The position numbers and the translations under genes are program-made. DNA of 64,000 bases from Sthenelais limicola (taxonomy: Eukaryota > Annelida > Polychaeta > Phyllodocida > Sigalionidae). Shown in pieces: positions 49,201 through 61,923 of this stretch; within the stretch, counting starts at the first letter, position 1; each line of letters opens with the position of its first letter. The notes under the pieces were generated by a model, which saw nothing but the letters and a program-made list of their open reading frames with translations, was not told where the DNA came from and made no database searches. The DNA lies in assembly GCA_942159475.1 (NCBI GenBank), contig OW804095.1, positions 55,828,773 through 55,892,772 on the forward strand, read 5' to 3'.

Positions 49201-52200
49201 TTTACATCACTTTCTCCTATACGTTCATAAGGACCTGAATATTTACTGCATTTGTAACGTTCGCATTTGTAATCTTCAGTTTAGAATAGACAATGGGCCT
49301 CCAAAGGATAGTTCTTTGGTCAAGGCTACAGGGGGTTCCAGGTGGTGTACGGCGAATATTTAAGTGCCTCTTAATTTACCACAACAGATCACAAGGTGTA
49401 GATTTTAGTACTGTGTCCCACACTAGGAGGTAATTAGTGTCTCCCTTGTTTCCTCTATTGACAATTTACGGAAACCACTGTGTGAATGCTCTCCTATCCC
49501 ATTGACTAACCAATATAATCTTGATAATGAATTCCAGTGTAATTTTAAGTTTCCTTACTTATGGAAATGCATTTATAAAGTCCGTAAGAGTGCTAGTTAT
49601 AGCTGACAAAAACTAGTGTGTAAGATAGTTTACAATTCTTTCAAATTCTTTACACTCTTAACCCTTGCGAAATGACTCTTTATATATGTAGGCTATACCT
49701 TACTTATTTTATAATGGGCACCTTATCGTGCCTGTCCATTACCAGACACAGTTCACTTGGGTGCCTATGGTTCATTTCTCATTTCAGATAAGATCAAATC
49801 ATAATCAAGGTTGATAGGAAATGCTAGGTGGACATACCCGTGCAGTGGGGAGGATGGAGGTTCATGATTATCATTTAAAAAGACTTATACTATTACAATT
49901 GAGAGGGATGGGAGTGAGGAATTGGTTGTGCCACAAATCTTAGATGATTAAAAATGATTCAAATGCCCCTGAGGAGAGATGGTGCAGCTTCTCAAATATA
50001 TTCCATTCAGAATCGAGCAAATGTGATAAACCCTTTTTTATATGCCATTCCTGTGGTAGCAGGGCAAGTAGTGTATATAAAGGATGGGCGAGTATACCTA
50101 CAAGTACTTAATATCAAGTGGAACACGCGAAATACAATGATACATGTATATTGAAGCATCAAATTTATAATACTAAAACATTATTGTTATCAAAAGACTT
50201 GTTCACAATTATTGAATAATTCATGTGGTCTACGCAACATAGTATTGATACTGGATAGTAAATCCTTCACCACACATAATAGCAAAACAATCAAGCAGCA
50301 GTATAGTTATATTTTAGCTTCCATTTTAAAACCAAATTATACCTATATCAGGGCATTGAACAAAACATTCCTGAAATAAAATATGCTATTGCATAATATA
50401 CCCTGAGAGGTATTAAATGAAAGTTAGTACAAATTTTAAATCAAAGGAAAAGCCTGTTCGGAGAAGAAGATTAAATCAACCACAACTGGCGAGCATGCTT
50501 CATCGGCCAGCGATATCTGTATGTATTTCGTGTATATAATCATGTAGGATGAACCTATGTAGTTAGAGTGGTTAGAGGTATCATACCAGATCCTATATAT
50601 AGTTAAAGGCACACAAGTAAAATTGGGATGCAGGACAGCCTTCACAATACAAGTCAATGGTCATTCACATATCAATGGGTAACATGCCATTCATGGGGAT
50701 GTTCAAAGAGAATTTTTCTGCGCATGCATATCATCATTCTGCTAAAAGGTGTCGTATTATTATTATGTGGAAGCGGGCGTGCAGTACTTACACTCCTGTG
50801 TTGGTAGGCTTTACTATTATATGCCTGTAGAATGTATATAGAATAACTGAAAAATAAAAGAACAGCAGATACAACGATTAGGTTTAAAATGGCGACATGT
50901 TCATAATCCTTACCTAGCGGTTTTAGGATCGTCTACAGGTCCTTTCTTGAAAAATATAGGAATTTCCGCAGACGTTAGACTAAAAATGCCTCCTAGACAT
51001 AGATTTGTGAAATGACAATGAAGACATCTTAAGTTAGAATATAGGCCTACACTTGGCTACATATTGCGGAAGGGATTTTCATTTTGGCTAATATTTTGGT
51101 CAGCTCACGCACTTCAATGTTTAAAAGATTGACATGAAAAGTGCAATGGTAAATTCCTTTGGTAACCTGCAACAAGAACGGAGATGTTGTCCTGGAAATT
51201 GCTATTATCATATACAGAACAATCCATTCTCAAACATTCTATTTTAGGAGGCATGCAATCTAAGTATTACTACACATCTAATCAAAATGCAGAAGACCAA
51301 TACAAATAATTGAAAGAAGATGAATTGGTATATAACACCAAGCATGCATTTGACTTTACACGGGTAGAAACCTGCATCATCCGCATCCCAAGGCAATGGA
51401 AAACCCGAGTAGCCTACTACAAACTTGGACGCAAGCCACCAATTTCCCGATAAAATAAGAAAGATTATATCGCAAGTTTGCGTAAATAAAATATCTCTAA
51501 GTAAAGTATCTTTGTCCTGTATCCTTCTATACTCCATTAACTATATCTAATTTGTATCGTAATTCCTTTCTGGGTACATCATTTTCGATTTTCTCCCACT
51601 CGTACTACCACCTCCAAAAACAAAATCCCTTAGTTCAATGGGACGGGGGAGAAATAATTTTTCATTTCCGTCTGCCGTCATCATCGCTTAGAAATGTCCA
51701 AGTTAGGTGTTCAATTATCGGAAGGTTATTAGATAAGTCGAATAGAACAAGGCAGGACCAAGGGCGATATGGCAATTCACGGCTAGTGTAAAAGACCTAT
51801 AGGCTAGGACACCGATAGTGTTCCAGCCCTAACGGTCGATAGCCCTGCAATGAAGGTTACATCCATTTGTGAGGAACAACTTGAGACAGAGTCAGTTAGA
51901 GCGAGGCATTATCATCCAGTGAATTACTGTACACAAGCGTCACAAATTGACTGACAACGACGTCTTGCTAGGACCAACAGGGCCCTTTGTGAAATGTCCG
52001 ACAGGGGACTGGATACATTTGGATGGTGGAACCCTTACTGGCCCCATGAGTAATGATTCAAAGTGACGGTGTGTTCCTAGTGGAAGCACAGGCATCTTCC
52101 AATGAATAGACTTCACTGCATTATCTTGCCCTTGAAGGACCCTGAAATGCAGTTTGTTTGTCTCCGCCGAGAGTGGTATTATAACTACGAGGAACAACAT

Positions 52201-53735
52201 CTTAAGACCAGCTGTTGCACATGTACAGAAGATGTTTTCTCTTGATGATGGTACAAAAGCTAGTTGTCGTACCCTTTCCTGCGTTCAGTTCATGAAGCCT
52301 TTGGTAACACTATTTTTGTAGTAGATATGCGGATCCAGGTTATTGCCTATTTTTGTATTTTGATTAGGTTTTAGTTACACAAAATTGCGATCTTTATAAG
52401 GCTCGTGAATTGTCGATCTGATGGGAAGATATTTAACTGCGTGCTATACAGGCCTCAGAATTGATCATTCGTATAAGTATCATTACTCAACAATTCGGAT
52501 GCAGGCGTGATGGAAAGATTCACATTATGGAAAGCTTCTCAATAATGTATAGAGCTAGTGAATATATGCTTATTCACAGTACTAGATCGTTTACGTACAT
52601 ATATAGTCTTGAGGGTAATGGATTTAGAATGCAAATGGGTAGTTGAGACAAGTATTCATCTTGCCTCGGCGTGTCCATCTAAGTGCTTATAGTGCTCTTC
52701 TGGATGACTCTGTAGAGCCTTTGTACGATATGGCACTATGCTGGGCTAAGTGGGAGACCAGGGCTCAAGTTCTTTAGAATGGTTTTCCATAATCGTAAGG
52801 CGCTGTCCTCGAGGTGGCATCAATATTCTACTGGTGGATGTCTCCAGGTATCTTGTGCCGACAATGAGCCAGGACTGCATTCAATCTGAACTGAAGGAGG
52901 ATGTGTAGGAGGGACAGGAGATAGGGGAGTCGACCTTCAAGAAGAATGACAGAATGATGGGACCAAAAAGGAGCGGTCCACACTGGGATAGTGGCGGCAG
53001 AGACAAAGGGGCTGCGGATATATATAATCTTTTATATATTTAGATAATGTCAATTGAAACCAATTGCTAATTTTCAATAGATGATTTGCACGTCGATAGA
53101 CACCGTCTTTAACCCACGAGAAGAATGAATGGAATCGCTAATAAAAAGGAAACAAATAAAATAGCTGAGCTCTGTGAGGGTGGTCTCCCCCTTTTAGTGC
53201 TTGAAACTATATTCTGCCCAAAGTCTACTGACCTTCTGAGCTACTGCTAACGATGAAATTGGACAATACTTTGCTTTAAGGCTCAAGACAGTGTCTATTC
53301 AAAGAGTAACGGATAACATTCCTGGCTTCACTAGCCAAATGGCGTTCAGATGGGCTCAAGGCCACCATTCTGCACCGATTGATTACTGAGAATGGTCTTT
53401 CTTCATTGAGCCAGGGCACAACTGGATATATGCAGGATATATTTGCACTGATAACAGCAGGGTTGAAGGGATATTATTCTTTGATGATAAGTACATTCTC
53501 TTTCAGGAAGGTCCTTCAAAATTAAAAAAGCTCTTCTGCCTCCCCTGATAATCACTGGATATCCATAAACGATATTATACGATTCCTTTGCGTTCTTTCT
53601 TTCTAAAGGACCCCTTTGGACAGTGTTTTTGAATCCACCAAAACCTGACTGTACCACACCAGTATGCAGTGCAGTCTTCCTGCGGAGCACCACCTTTATA
53701 TAGGCCTACTATACTTGAGCCATATTTCTGTTTGT
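46283..53735. other. Repeat-poor unique DNA, no gene recognised
   Basis: About 7.4 kb, apparently single-copy. Three TAGGCCTA palindromes fall here (46689, 48585 and 51042), with a fourth at 53701. No domain is recognised in any open frame on either strand. Confidence 0.3.
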
Positions 53736-56700
53736 GAACAAAGGCGGTCATATCTATATATCCCGCCTCCTTGCCCGTGGGCTAGAAGAAAGATAAACGC
53801 CACCAAGTATCAAGACGCTAAATGCAAAGGCTCTATCTTGGTGGGCATAGCCTCCTCCGCCTTTTTCCCCTAGAGGTAGCGAGGTGTCCTATGCGGGGCA
53901 GCTGTGTTGGTATTATAGACGCCAGTCTTATCTACTAAGTGCCCACCAAAATTGAATCAAGCCAGCCCAGAAGCGAAGACCACCTCGCCTAGGTACAGTC
54001 GTCCACCAATGCCCTCTTCATTTCATAGACACACCTCAGGAGGGTCTGGGCAGCATGAGGGAGCTTTGGCGATAATGTTAACGTAGAATATACATGTAGA
54101 GATGCCACACATGATCCCAATTATATTCAATTATTGGAGATTTTGATACAGTGAAGCAACGTTTAATATTACATCACAGAAACATCCTTCTCGAAATAGC
54201 GTGTCGGGACACGTTCCGCCTAATAACCTACAATTTTGTATTACCTCTATATCCCTTTGAAATACCGGATGAAATGGAGTATTGCAGAAAGTGCCATTGG
54301 AAAACATCAATGGTAACACATAGGGAAAGGACACATGCAGTCAAACAATGCCCGAGCTAGTTCCTCTTCACAAATGGATACAAAGACAGAGACAGAGATG
54401 TGGAATAATTCGTACATAGACATTCGATGCATTATCCGCAGTCTTGTCTTAACATGCAACAAAAGTATGAAAACAAACGTTGATGCATCTTCTTCTATCT
54501 ACAAAGATCAATGCAAACACATTTCCACGAAGGTGATCATGGTTCATACTGGTAAGTCTATAAAGAGGATTCTACATAGATGCATGCACATAACATTTGA
54601 CGACAGGCTATATCAATATCAATTATGGTTTACATTGATATATATCAAGGAGACTGGCATGAAAGATACACTCTAACCACTCTTTACTTGAAAATAAACG
54701 TTCAACCACCCAATAGGTAAGTGTTCTTACTTGCATGCAATTGAATATGTACCCAGTACAGATTATTTCAATAAGAACTATTTTCGAACGTATACAATTG
54801 TTCTTCGACCCCTTACATTCAACCGTTATTCATAAATGTCAAGAATGTGAAAATGTGAATAAAGCACCCGAGTATTGGAGCCCAACGCATATGAATGTAT
54901 GTATGTGTGCATGTATGTAAGTATGTTTTATGTTCCGATTATAATCTCTCATGAAAGGTCGATTGCTAAGATTACCTTAATACAAATTACTCCCTTCTAT
55001 GGCAGGTTTTCATTTGACGTTAAAATGATTCACGAAATGACCTATTGATAATCAATTCATAATCGTCTAGATGTTTTCCATTATTCTGACCATGGCATGA
55101 ATTGATAGGTTAGTATACTGAGGCAGGTGATAACCCTTCCATCTCGACCATATGGATGATAATTTGTATTAGTTGGGGCATAAAGGTAGATGGTATATGC
55201 ATGAGATGGGAACATTTCTCGTGGATAAATCTCCTCCGGATACATTTGTTGCAGGGAATTTAATTAATGTATTAACACCTGTCTACCTCTGAATAAATGC
55301 ACGGAACATTATTCAGAATGATGTATTCAAGTTTTTGGCCAACTGAGAAACACAACGAATGTTCGGTCTGTCGTTAACAGAATCATATTAAGTGAATTCA
55401 CCCGTGAATGTATAAACAGGCCCAATTCGAACAGCGTCCGTCGCTTGTCCGTATTAAGTACTGCCTGTACAAAAGGCATGAGCCGAACACCCATTTTATT
55501 CATTTTCAGCATTGATATATGTATTTTACCATTTCCTATTTCATACCCTTGTACTATATCAATATTACTCGTTCAATTCAGAACATTCCCTATTCCCTAC
55601 AATGTCCACTATTTCATAGATCTTGCTTGGGCCCACTATAGAATATACAGAACCGATCCCCCTTTTCTGCGTTCAGGGGAAGGACACTAGCTTGGCGGTC
55701 CTTCTTCAGATGATTGAAAGCACTGGGTGGGGGTCGGATGTCAGTGGATGATGGAAGGAGCTGCAGACCTACAGTCACCAAATCAAGGCATTTCTGGCTT
55801 CATCTCCTGGATCGACTGCGGCAAAGAATAATGTCTTCTTTCTCCGGTCCTAACGTATGTCCTTCCGAAGTCGCGCCCAATTCGACACCTCACGGCAGGG
55901 GCTGAGGGAGGGAGCCACAGCACACTAATAGAGCATTCGACATGGCAGCAAGCGCTATTTGTCTTACTTTGGCCACAGTCAAAGCTGTGGACATGGCTGT
56001 GGCCTCTAGTGCCAACCCCAATGCGACTGACCGTTGATTTACGACCTCTGTTGCTAGGAACAGCAGAAACTATAGGGGTGACGGACGAAGAACCGAATCA
56101 CACCGGAGCAGCCGCAGCCATGCTGGCTTGTCGGGCCTCCATCTAACATAGACAGATAGGTTGGTTAGAGTACAACCGGGAGGGCCTGGCATATGCAATG
56201 TAGGAGCAAACACCGACTTCAATCTCTGTAAGTGAAATGGAGGTTCAGTTCTCACCAAGCGTGCCACACTTCTTGCACGCAACAGAAAATGTATGTAATA
56301 GGATCAGTGTGATTTATCGGTTTGGGATTTGTTATAAAACTGCTCTGCCTCTAGATATTCCCTATGATAGTATACATGCCTTAGAAGGACAGGCCTCATA
56401 AATTAAATTAGCCTCGATGTAGTAGGGAGGTTCTTTATAAGATATACTACATGTATGACACACTTCGGACTACTGATTCAAATCCCCGATTCCATACACT
56501 ACTCATTTAGAAATTTGCGGGATTTCGAGAATTGCGTTCACAATAAGTGTTTACATGAACTCAGTAATGACTGTATGGATGGATGCGAATAAACTTTGGA
56601 CAACTAATGAATGCCTCGGGTGAATAGCTTGATAAAAACATCGCGCTTTAATTGAATGATACGAGGAAAGGAGAAACGATGGATTTGTTATAGCAATATT

Positions 56701-59700
56701 GTGTTATAAGGTCTACTGCATGCTTTGAGAGACGATAGTTCATAGAGGGTCGAGCATGACGCATCGCTATAGGCGATGACCTCTGTAAAATACTTTTGCC
56801 TAAGATTTTCTATATTTCAGTGGTCATTCTCCTGTAAATTCCGTATTCGTGTAACTACAAAATAACAAATAATGGCATCGGTAAGTTGGTGGGATTTCGA
56901 TGGTATATATTGTGGTAAAGAAATGATTGTCCTAGTTGGGGCTTGGGACAAGCAGGGCTCCATAATGAAACCTTGTAAACCCTCTCCCCGCCTCACAACT
57001 CCCAATGGCCTAACTGAAGCCCATACACGGAGGAAAATGGGAACTGTCAAACCACAATCAGACGTTCGGCCCTGACACGCCAGAATGGAATTGGTCCATC
57101 TCCTCCCCGGGCCCAGAGGGTAATGTGGCCCATTCAGCGGTAACGCGCCCCTTTGTCCGACTTTCTGACTGCACGACATGGTACTGGATCCTATACCAGC
57201 TTGGAAAAACAGGAGGTGGGTCGGTCCCACTGACCCAAACGATAACCTTGCAATATGATCCCAAATGCATTGATAGAATGAAAGATACCTTATTGGAGAG
57301 CACCCATACTTTCACGCAACACTCCCTTGGGGTTGCAGGAGGGCAGGAGTAATAACACTATGAGATGTTCATCAGTTCAAAAGGGCCATTCATGTAGAGG
57401 AAAAGGATTGACCCATGTTAATTGTGAGTTGTTTTTTAATTCTTCGATCGGCTTTGTAGGCTTTATTTTGGTGCCAAATGATTTTCGATTAATTCAATTC
57501 CGAGATGTTCCCACATTGATTTTGTATTAGGATGCTAACATGGCGTAAACCGGCTTAAAACTACTAAGTGGCAGGCACCAGGCCATTTTAAGCTGCCGCT
57601 TTTCATTTTCTGAACAGCTTAAAAAGCGCTTTCATATCTTAGTATCAGTTTGCGCAAGCTGGCTGTTATAAAATGGTCATGTCAAGCTCACCGACGTTTA
57701 TTGGCGAAGAGTAACGGTAGTGCACATTCCATTATCACGTCATTAAGATAAATGGGATTAAATGGAACACTCTTTTTCATATAAATTAGTATTGAAAAAG
57801 AATACTTCGTGTGACGTACCATTATAACCACCAACATCTGACACATACATACATCATTTGCGGTGAATATAAGACGTCATTTGTGATGTTTACAAATTAC
57901 GCCAAGGCTGAATTGAGTTATAAATCATTTGTCAATATATATAGTATATTATACAAATAATATAGACATGCATTAATCCCGCCTCAACAAGGCTGTGGGG
58001 ATAAATGGCATTATTCAGTAGTGGGTAACATGTGCAAGACTCTCATTAACATACGATATGTCTTGCGCAGGAATCAACCTCAATAGTCATAGTATATCCA
58101 TACCTCTGAATTTGTTTCTAGAAAATAATGTTCAAAATGTCTTAAGAAAATACATAGGTCCCATGCCCTCTATCATAGTAGGTCATATACTATGATGCTA
58201 TGGTGTCCATATACCTCGAAAAATAAAACAAGGACGTTCATGCTGCCAAAATCATATTTCACAACTGGCCGATCAGTATGATTTTTTAATAGGGCTGTTT
58301 TTACATAGGAGTAAGAATTCAGGGTTGATCTTAGGTTCTTATATAAGTAGGTCACACCAAACGGTCCCTTATCTCATTCATCTTAGAAGCCTCTTTATAA
58401 ATGCATAGGTAATATCATCCTGTGCCAAACGGATTAACCTAGACATGGCCCCATCCATCATTTTTTAATCAAGAAGAAACGGCCTCATGATACCCAATGA
58501 TCAAGCATTTGAACCTCCTTAGCCATCTAGACGAAATGCTTCACCACCGAAACAAAGGGATACAAAATTGTACTGTTTCTGTGTGGTATTTGAACCTGGA
58601 TCTTACAACATTTGATTTGATTAAGTTAGGCTTATCGTTTACCCTCTATAGAAGCTGCTTTGATTCCAAAGGAGATCACGGATCTCCCTTACTTTCCGCA
58701 GACGTGACAGGACAAGCGAGCAGTACTAATGCGTGCCATAATCAACATGGCCAGCTACATTTATACATCAGACTAATGACTGTCTCTGACATACCCATCG
58801 AGACTTTTGAGGTCTGCCATTATGGCCCTCTCTCCTTCCCTCAATACACACCACCGCTCCTGAGTCTATAGATAGAACATATAGGCGAAATATATAAACC
58901 TACGATATAGAGCGCTGGGTGAGGAGGAAATAACACTGCCTGTACCTGTTATATTATTGGGGAATTGTAGACGGATTCTGATGAATTATTGGTCATAAAA
59001 TACCACATCCTGTGTTTTAGTGCTGAATAATTTCACATATATTCATCTGTAACCATTGTCTGTGTCTGAATGATACAGATGAAAGCTGTTAGGGTTTTTC
59101 TCGGTGGGAGCTCAAGTCTTTTACTCTGAGGTGGGAGGAAGCTGAAGTGGCGTCATTCCGAACGTCTTGTGAAGCTTGGATGCGGTCAGTGAGATATTGC
59201 AAGTCATCTGAACGGGTTGGTAGTTACGATTCTACTCAGACTTTGGTGTTGCTGGCATCTAACTGGATAGATCAGATAGCACAGAAGCCTGCCACTGATA
59301 TGCTTGTAAAGTATGCAGGGCACAATTACCAATGACTGTGTTATAGGCCCGGGCTGACGGAGCGCAGTCATAACTTCATATTAGTCCACAATGTCCCTGA
59401 CGAGCAATGACAGGCGCGAGAGCTGTAGGTTGCTACGAACTGGAGCCATTCGGATTCATTCGCTAGAGTGGATAAGGGACAAGTCGCTTTAAAATGTACA
59501 ATTCCCCTCCAGCAATCCTCTCAAGTTATATAGTGTTCAAAATACACTTCAACATATAGCTAGATATATTTTTTGATATCAACGCAATTGCAAACATACT
59601 CAGATATAAAAAGTATGTGTGGCCCTAATTTAGCAGAACTACTAAATGCGTAGAGTTTCTGATTGTACATCTTCTGACGAGCTGACCCATAAGAGTGTTA

Positions 59701-60469
59701 GGAAAATCTACAATGGATGCATTGGCCTACGTTGGATTTGTGTTAGGTCTGCTGTATAGGGAGATTTTTTAGAGCAGCAACACAAACGCACCAGTTGTCA
59801 CTATACAAAGGTGGCCACAGAATCAATCACCCTATTGCTTGCCAGATTTCTGCCATATCATTTATTCTCGCTCAACCGAGTGAATGGTTTCAGGCACGGT
59901 CGTACGATTATGTCCCACAGCAAGGCCAATACCTCTGCTTAACGGCAATTTTGTCTTAAATCGATTCTCCAGTGTATTGTGTTTATTAACACTGCTGAAG
60001 AATCAATATGGACACCCCAAAATGGCCGAGGAAATGCCTCAGAATCCATGGAAATGCAGAGAAGCTGGGATGGAGAGGTCTTTGTAGGATTCCCCATTCA
60101 AATCGCAGCCACTTTGTCATCCTTGCAGCAGAGTTTGTAAATGGGATGGGAGCCATGCAAGTCCTCCTCCTTCTTACCCAAGCAGACTGAGCTTCTCGCT
60201 CTAACCACTACATGTGCTCGCAGCTGTGTCTCGTGCACAATGTACAGACAATGGCATCTTGCTTTAAGTGAGCCTTCTCAATTGAAATGCTTCATCGCCT
60301 TGGCTTTATGTTTTGTGTCTGTCCACACCCACCCTTCCCCCGCCGCCTTTCTACCTGACTTGCCCATTCCATATCTTTGATTACAAGCCTGAAGACGATG
60401 CATTGATGATCCAGTTTACAAGCATTAGTAACGACATTACTAGCCTCTGAATCTGAGAGAAATTACACA
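53736..60469. other. Repeat-poor unique DNA, no gene recognised
   Basis: About 6.7 kb. Frames at 54335-54676, minus 56817-57230 and 58497-58871 (113-137 codons) show no known domain. A splice-donor-like ATAG|GTAAGTG at about 54717 and a 9-bp stem hairpin ATCATAGTA..TACTATGAT at about 58171 are isolated signals. Confidence 0.3.
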
Positions 60470-60800
60470 TTAGCTTACGGCGGGGGACTGGGAGAGGAGG
60501 GCGAGGTATTTCGCACACGTCTGCGGAGGATCTGTCATGTGAGGGGCTTGTCAGGGAGGGATAGGTGATGAGTGGGGATTAGAAATTTGGCCGCGACCAG
60601 CTGCCATCAGCCAATGGGAAGCGAGGATCCAAACCCCTCGAGACATAGCTGTTCCTCCCTACCTCGGTAAGAGCCTGGTCAACCGCCCATTACTGTTTAT
60701 ATGTAATTAACCCGGGAGTGATGAAAACCACCGAATACCTTCGTTCACCTGATTACCAGTGGCACCGATCCGAATCAATCATCGGACCTGCACCAGATAC
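60470..60800. promoter_or_regulatory. G+C-richer block with CCAAT, Otx-like and E-box motifs
   Basis: Within about 45 bp lie GGGATTAG (60575, Otx/Pitx-like), CAGCTG (60598, E-box) and AGCCAATGGG (60609, a strong CCAAT/NF-Y context). A donor-like CTCG|GTAAGAG occurs near 60664. The combination could be an enhancer or a promoter with a non-coding first exon. Confidence 0.3.
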
Positions 60801-61907
60801 AAATATAATATTGATTACCTCTTCTGATTCGGTTTTTCTCAGGGATAAAACATGTTCTTTTCATTTACAGGATTAACCTATTAAAATATATCTTTAACTC
60901 TACCTAAACATCCACTTACTTGAATTCAAAGAAAGAGGATATAAAAATGGTTTCTGTTTATTTCCACAAAAATTAGAGGAGATTAATAAAGGGGCATACT
61001 TTTGAATAACTGATTATTTGGGGGAGACTTTTAGAAACACATTAAACGTTTCTTTCCAGTTAGAATCCTAACAATGCTTGAAATAAGTGCGGGGAGAACC
61101 AGCTCATCTCCGGGATAAAGCAAGCCTTCCGATTGGCGATATGGTATAGATGGTCCATGAAGCCATAAACGATGCCAGACAAGTGGTATGGATGTCCATG
61201 ACCGCCCTTTATGTGCTGGCGGGGAAATGGAGCATGGTTGCTTGGCGATAACTTACAACTGATGGATCCGACACGAGGTCATCAGTAAGGCCACAATTAG
61301 GGCTTCTTCTGGGATACTTTGGCAGTAGCCGACATGCGCATAATGTGGCTGACATGAGTCGAGTTTTAGACAAAGGCAGAAGCAAGCAAGTACTATAGTT
61401 TGTGTCGATTTGCCACACATTCAAGTTTGCAGTAGGATTTAGCCACAATTATAATCTTTTGTGTTATTTAAATAAATATTCAATACGGTATTATACAGCG
61501 AAGGGACATCAGTGTTCTGTGAGAATATCAGTTTGAGCTAACGAGAGCTTTTTACAAGATAATCTAGAAGTATCACCTTTGACACCCGCAAAATGTAGAT
61601 GTCGTATCGAGCATGAATAACTCTCAGAATCATCCATGCGAGCACATCCCGACAGACGTAAGGCGTTTACTGTGACGCTGTTCCTACAGGGTAGATCTAT
61701 ATTAAATATGTGACACGCATAAGAACAATAGTTGGGTGTATAATACGCTACGTCTGTATATATGTGCCCTCATGTACTCCAGGTTGGTTACTTCAACACT
61801 GCATCATGTAGCACCCGGTGATTCAACATAGCCATCCACCGCAAACCTGGGTATGGTGCTCAAAACACTGCACTTAATGTCAGCACTTGGTCCTGCTTAC
61901 ATGTAGA
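60801..61907. other. Unique DNA, nothing recognised
   Basis: No repeats or coding frames that I can support. Confidence 0.35.
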
Positions 61908-61923
61908 TTAGGGTTAGGGTTAG
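61908..61923 (+). repeat. Short interstitial telomere-type repeat
   Basis: TTAGGGTTAGGGTTAG, followed by diverged words ATTAGAGTTAGGGTTGGG to about 61952. TTAGGG is the ancestral animal telomere unit; two and a half units may be chance, a repair scar or a repeat-element tail. Confidence 0.6.

Noticed and set aside
54285..54335. Possible C2H2 zinc finger (CRKCHWKTSMVTHRERTH)
   Set aside because: Spacing between the cysteine and histidine pairs is too short and hydrophobic positions are missing.
60185..60215. SINE-like A-box on the minus strand (TAGTGGTTAGAGCGAGAAG)
   Set aside because: No B-box at the expected distance and no tail or duplication.
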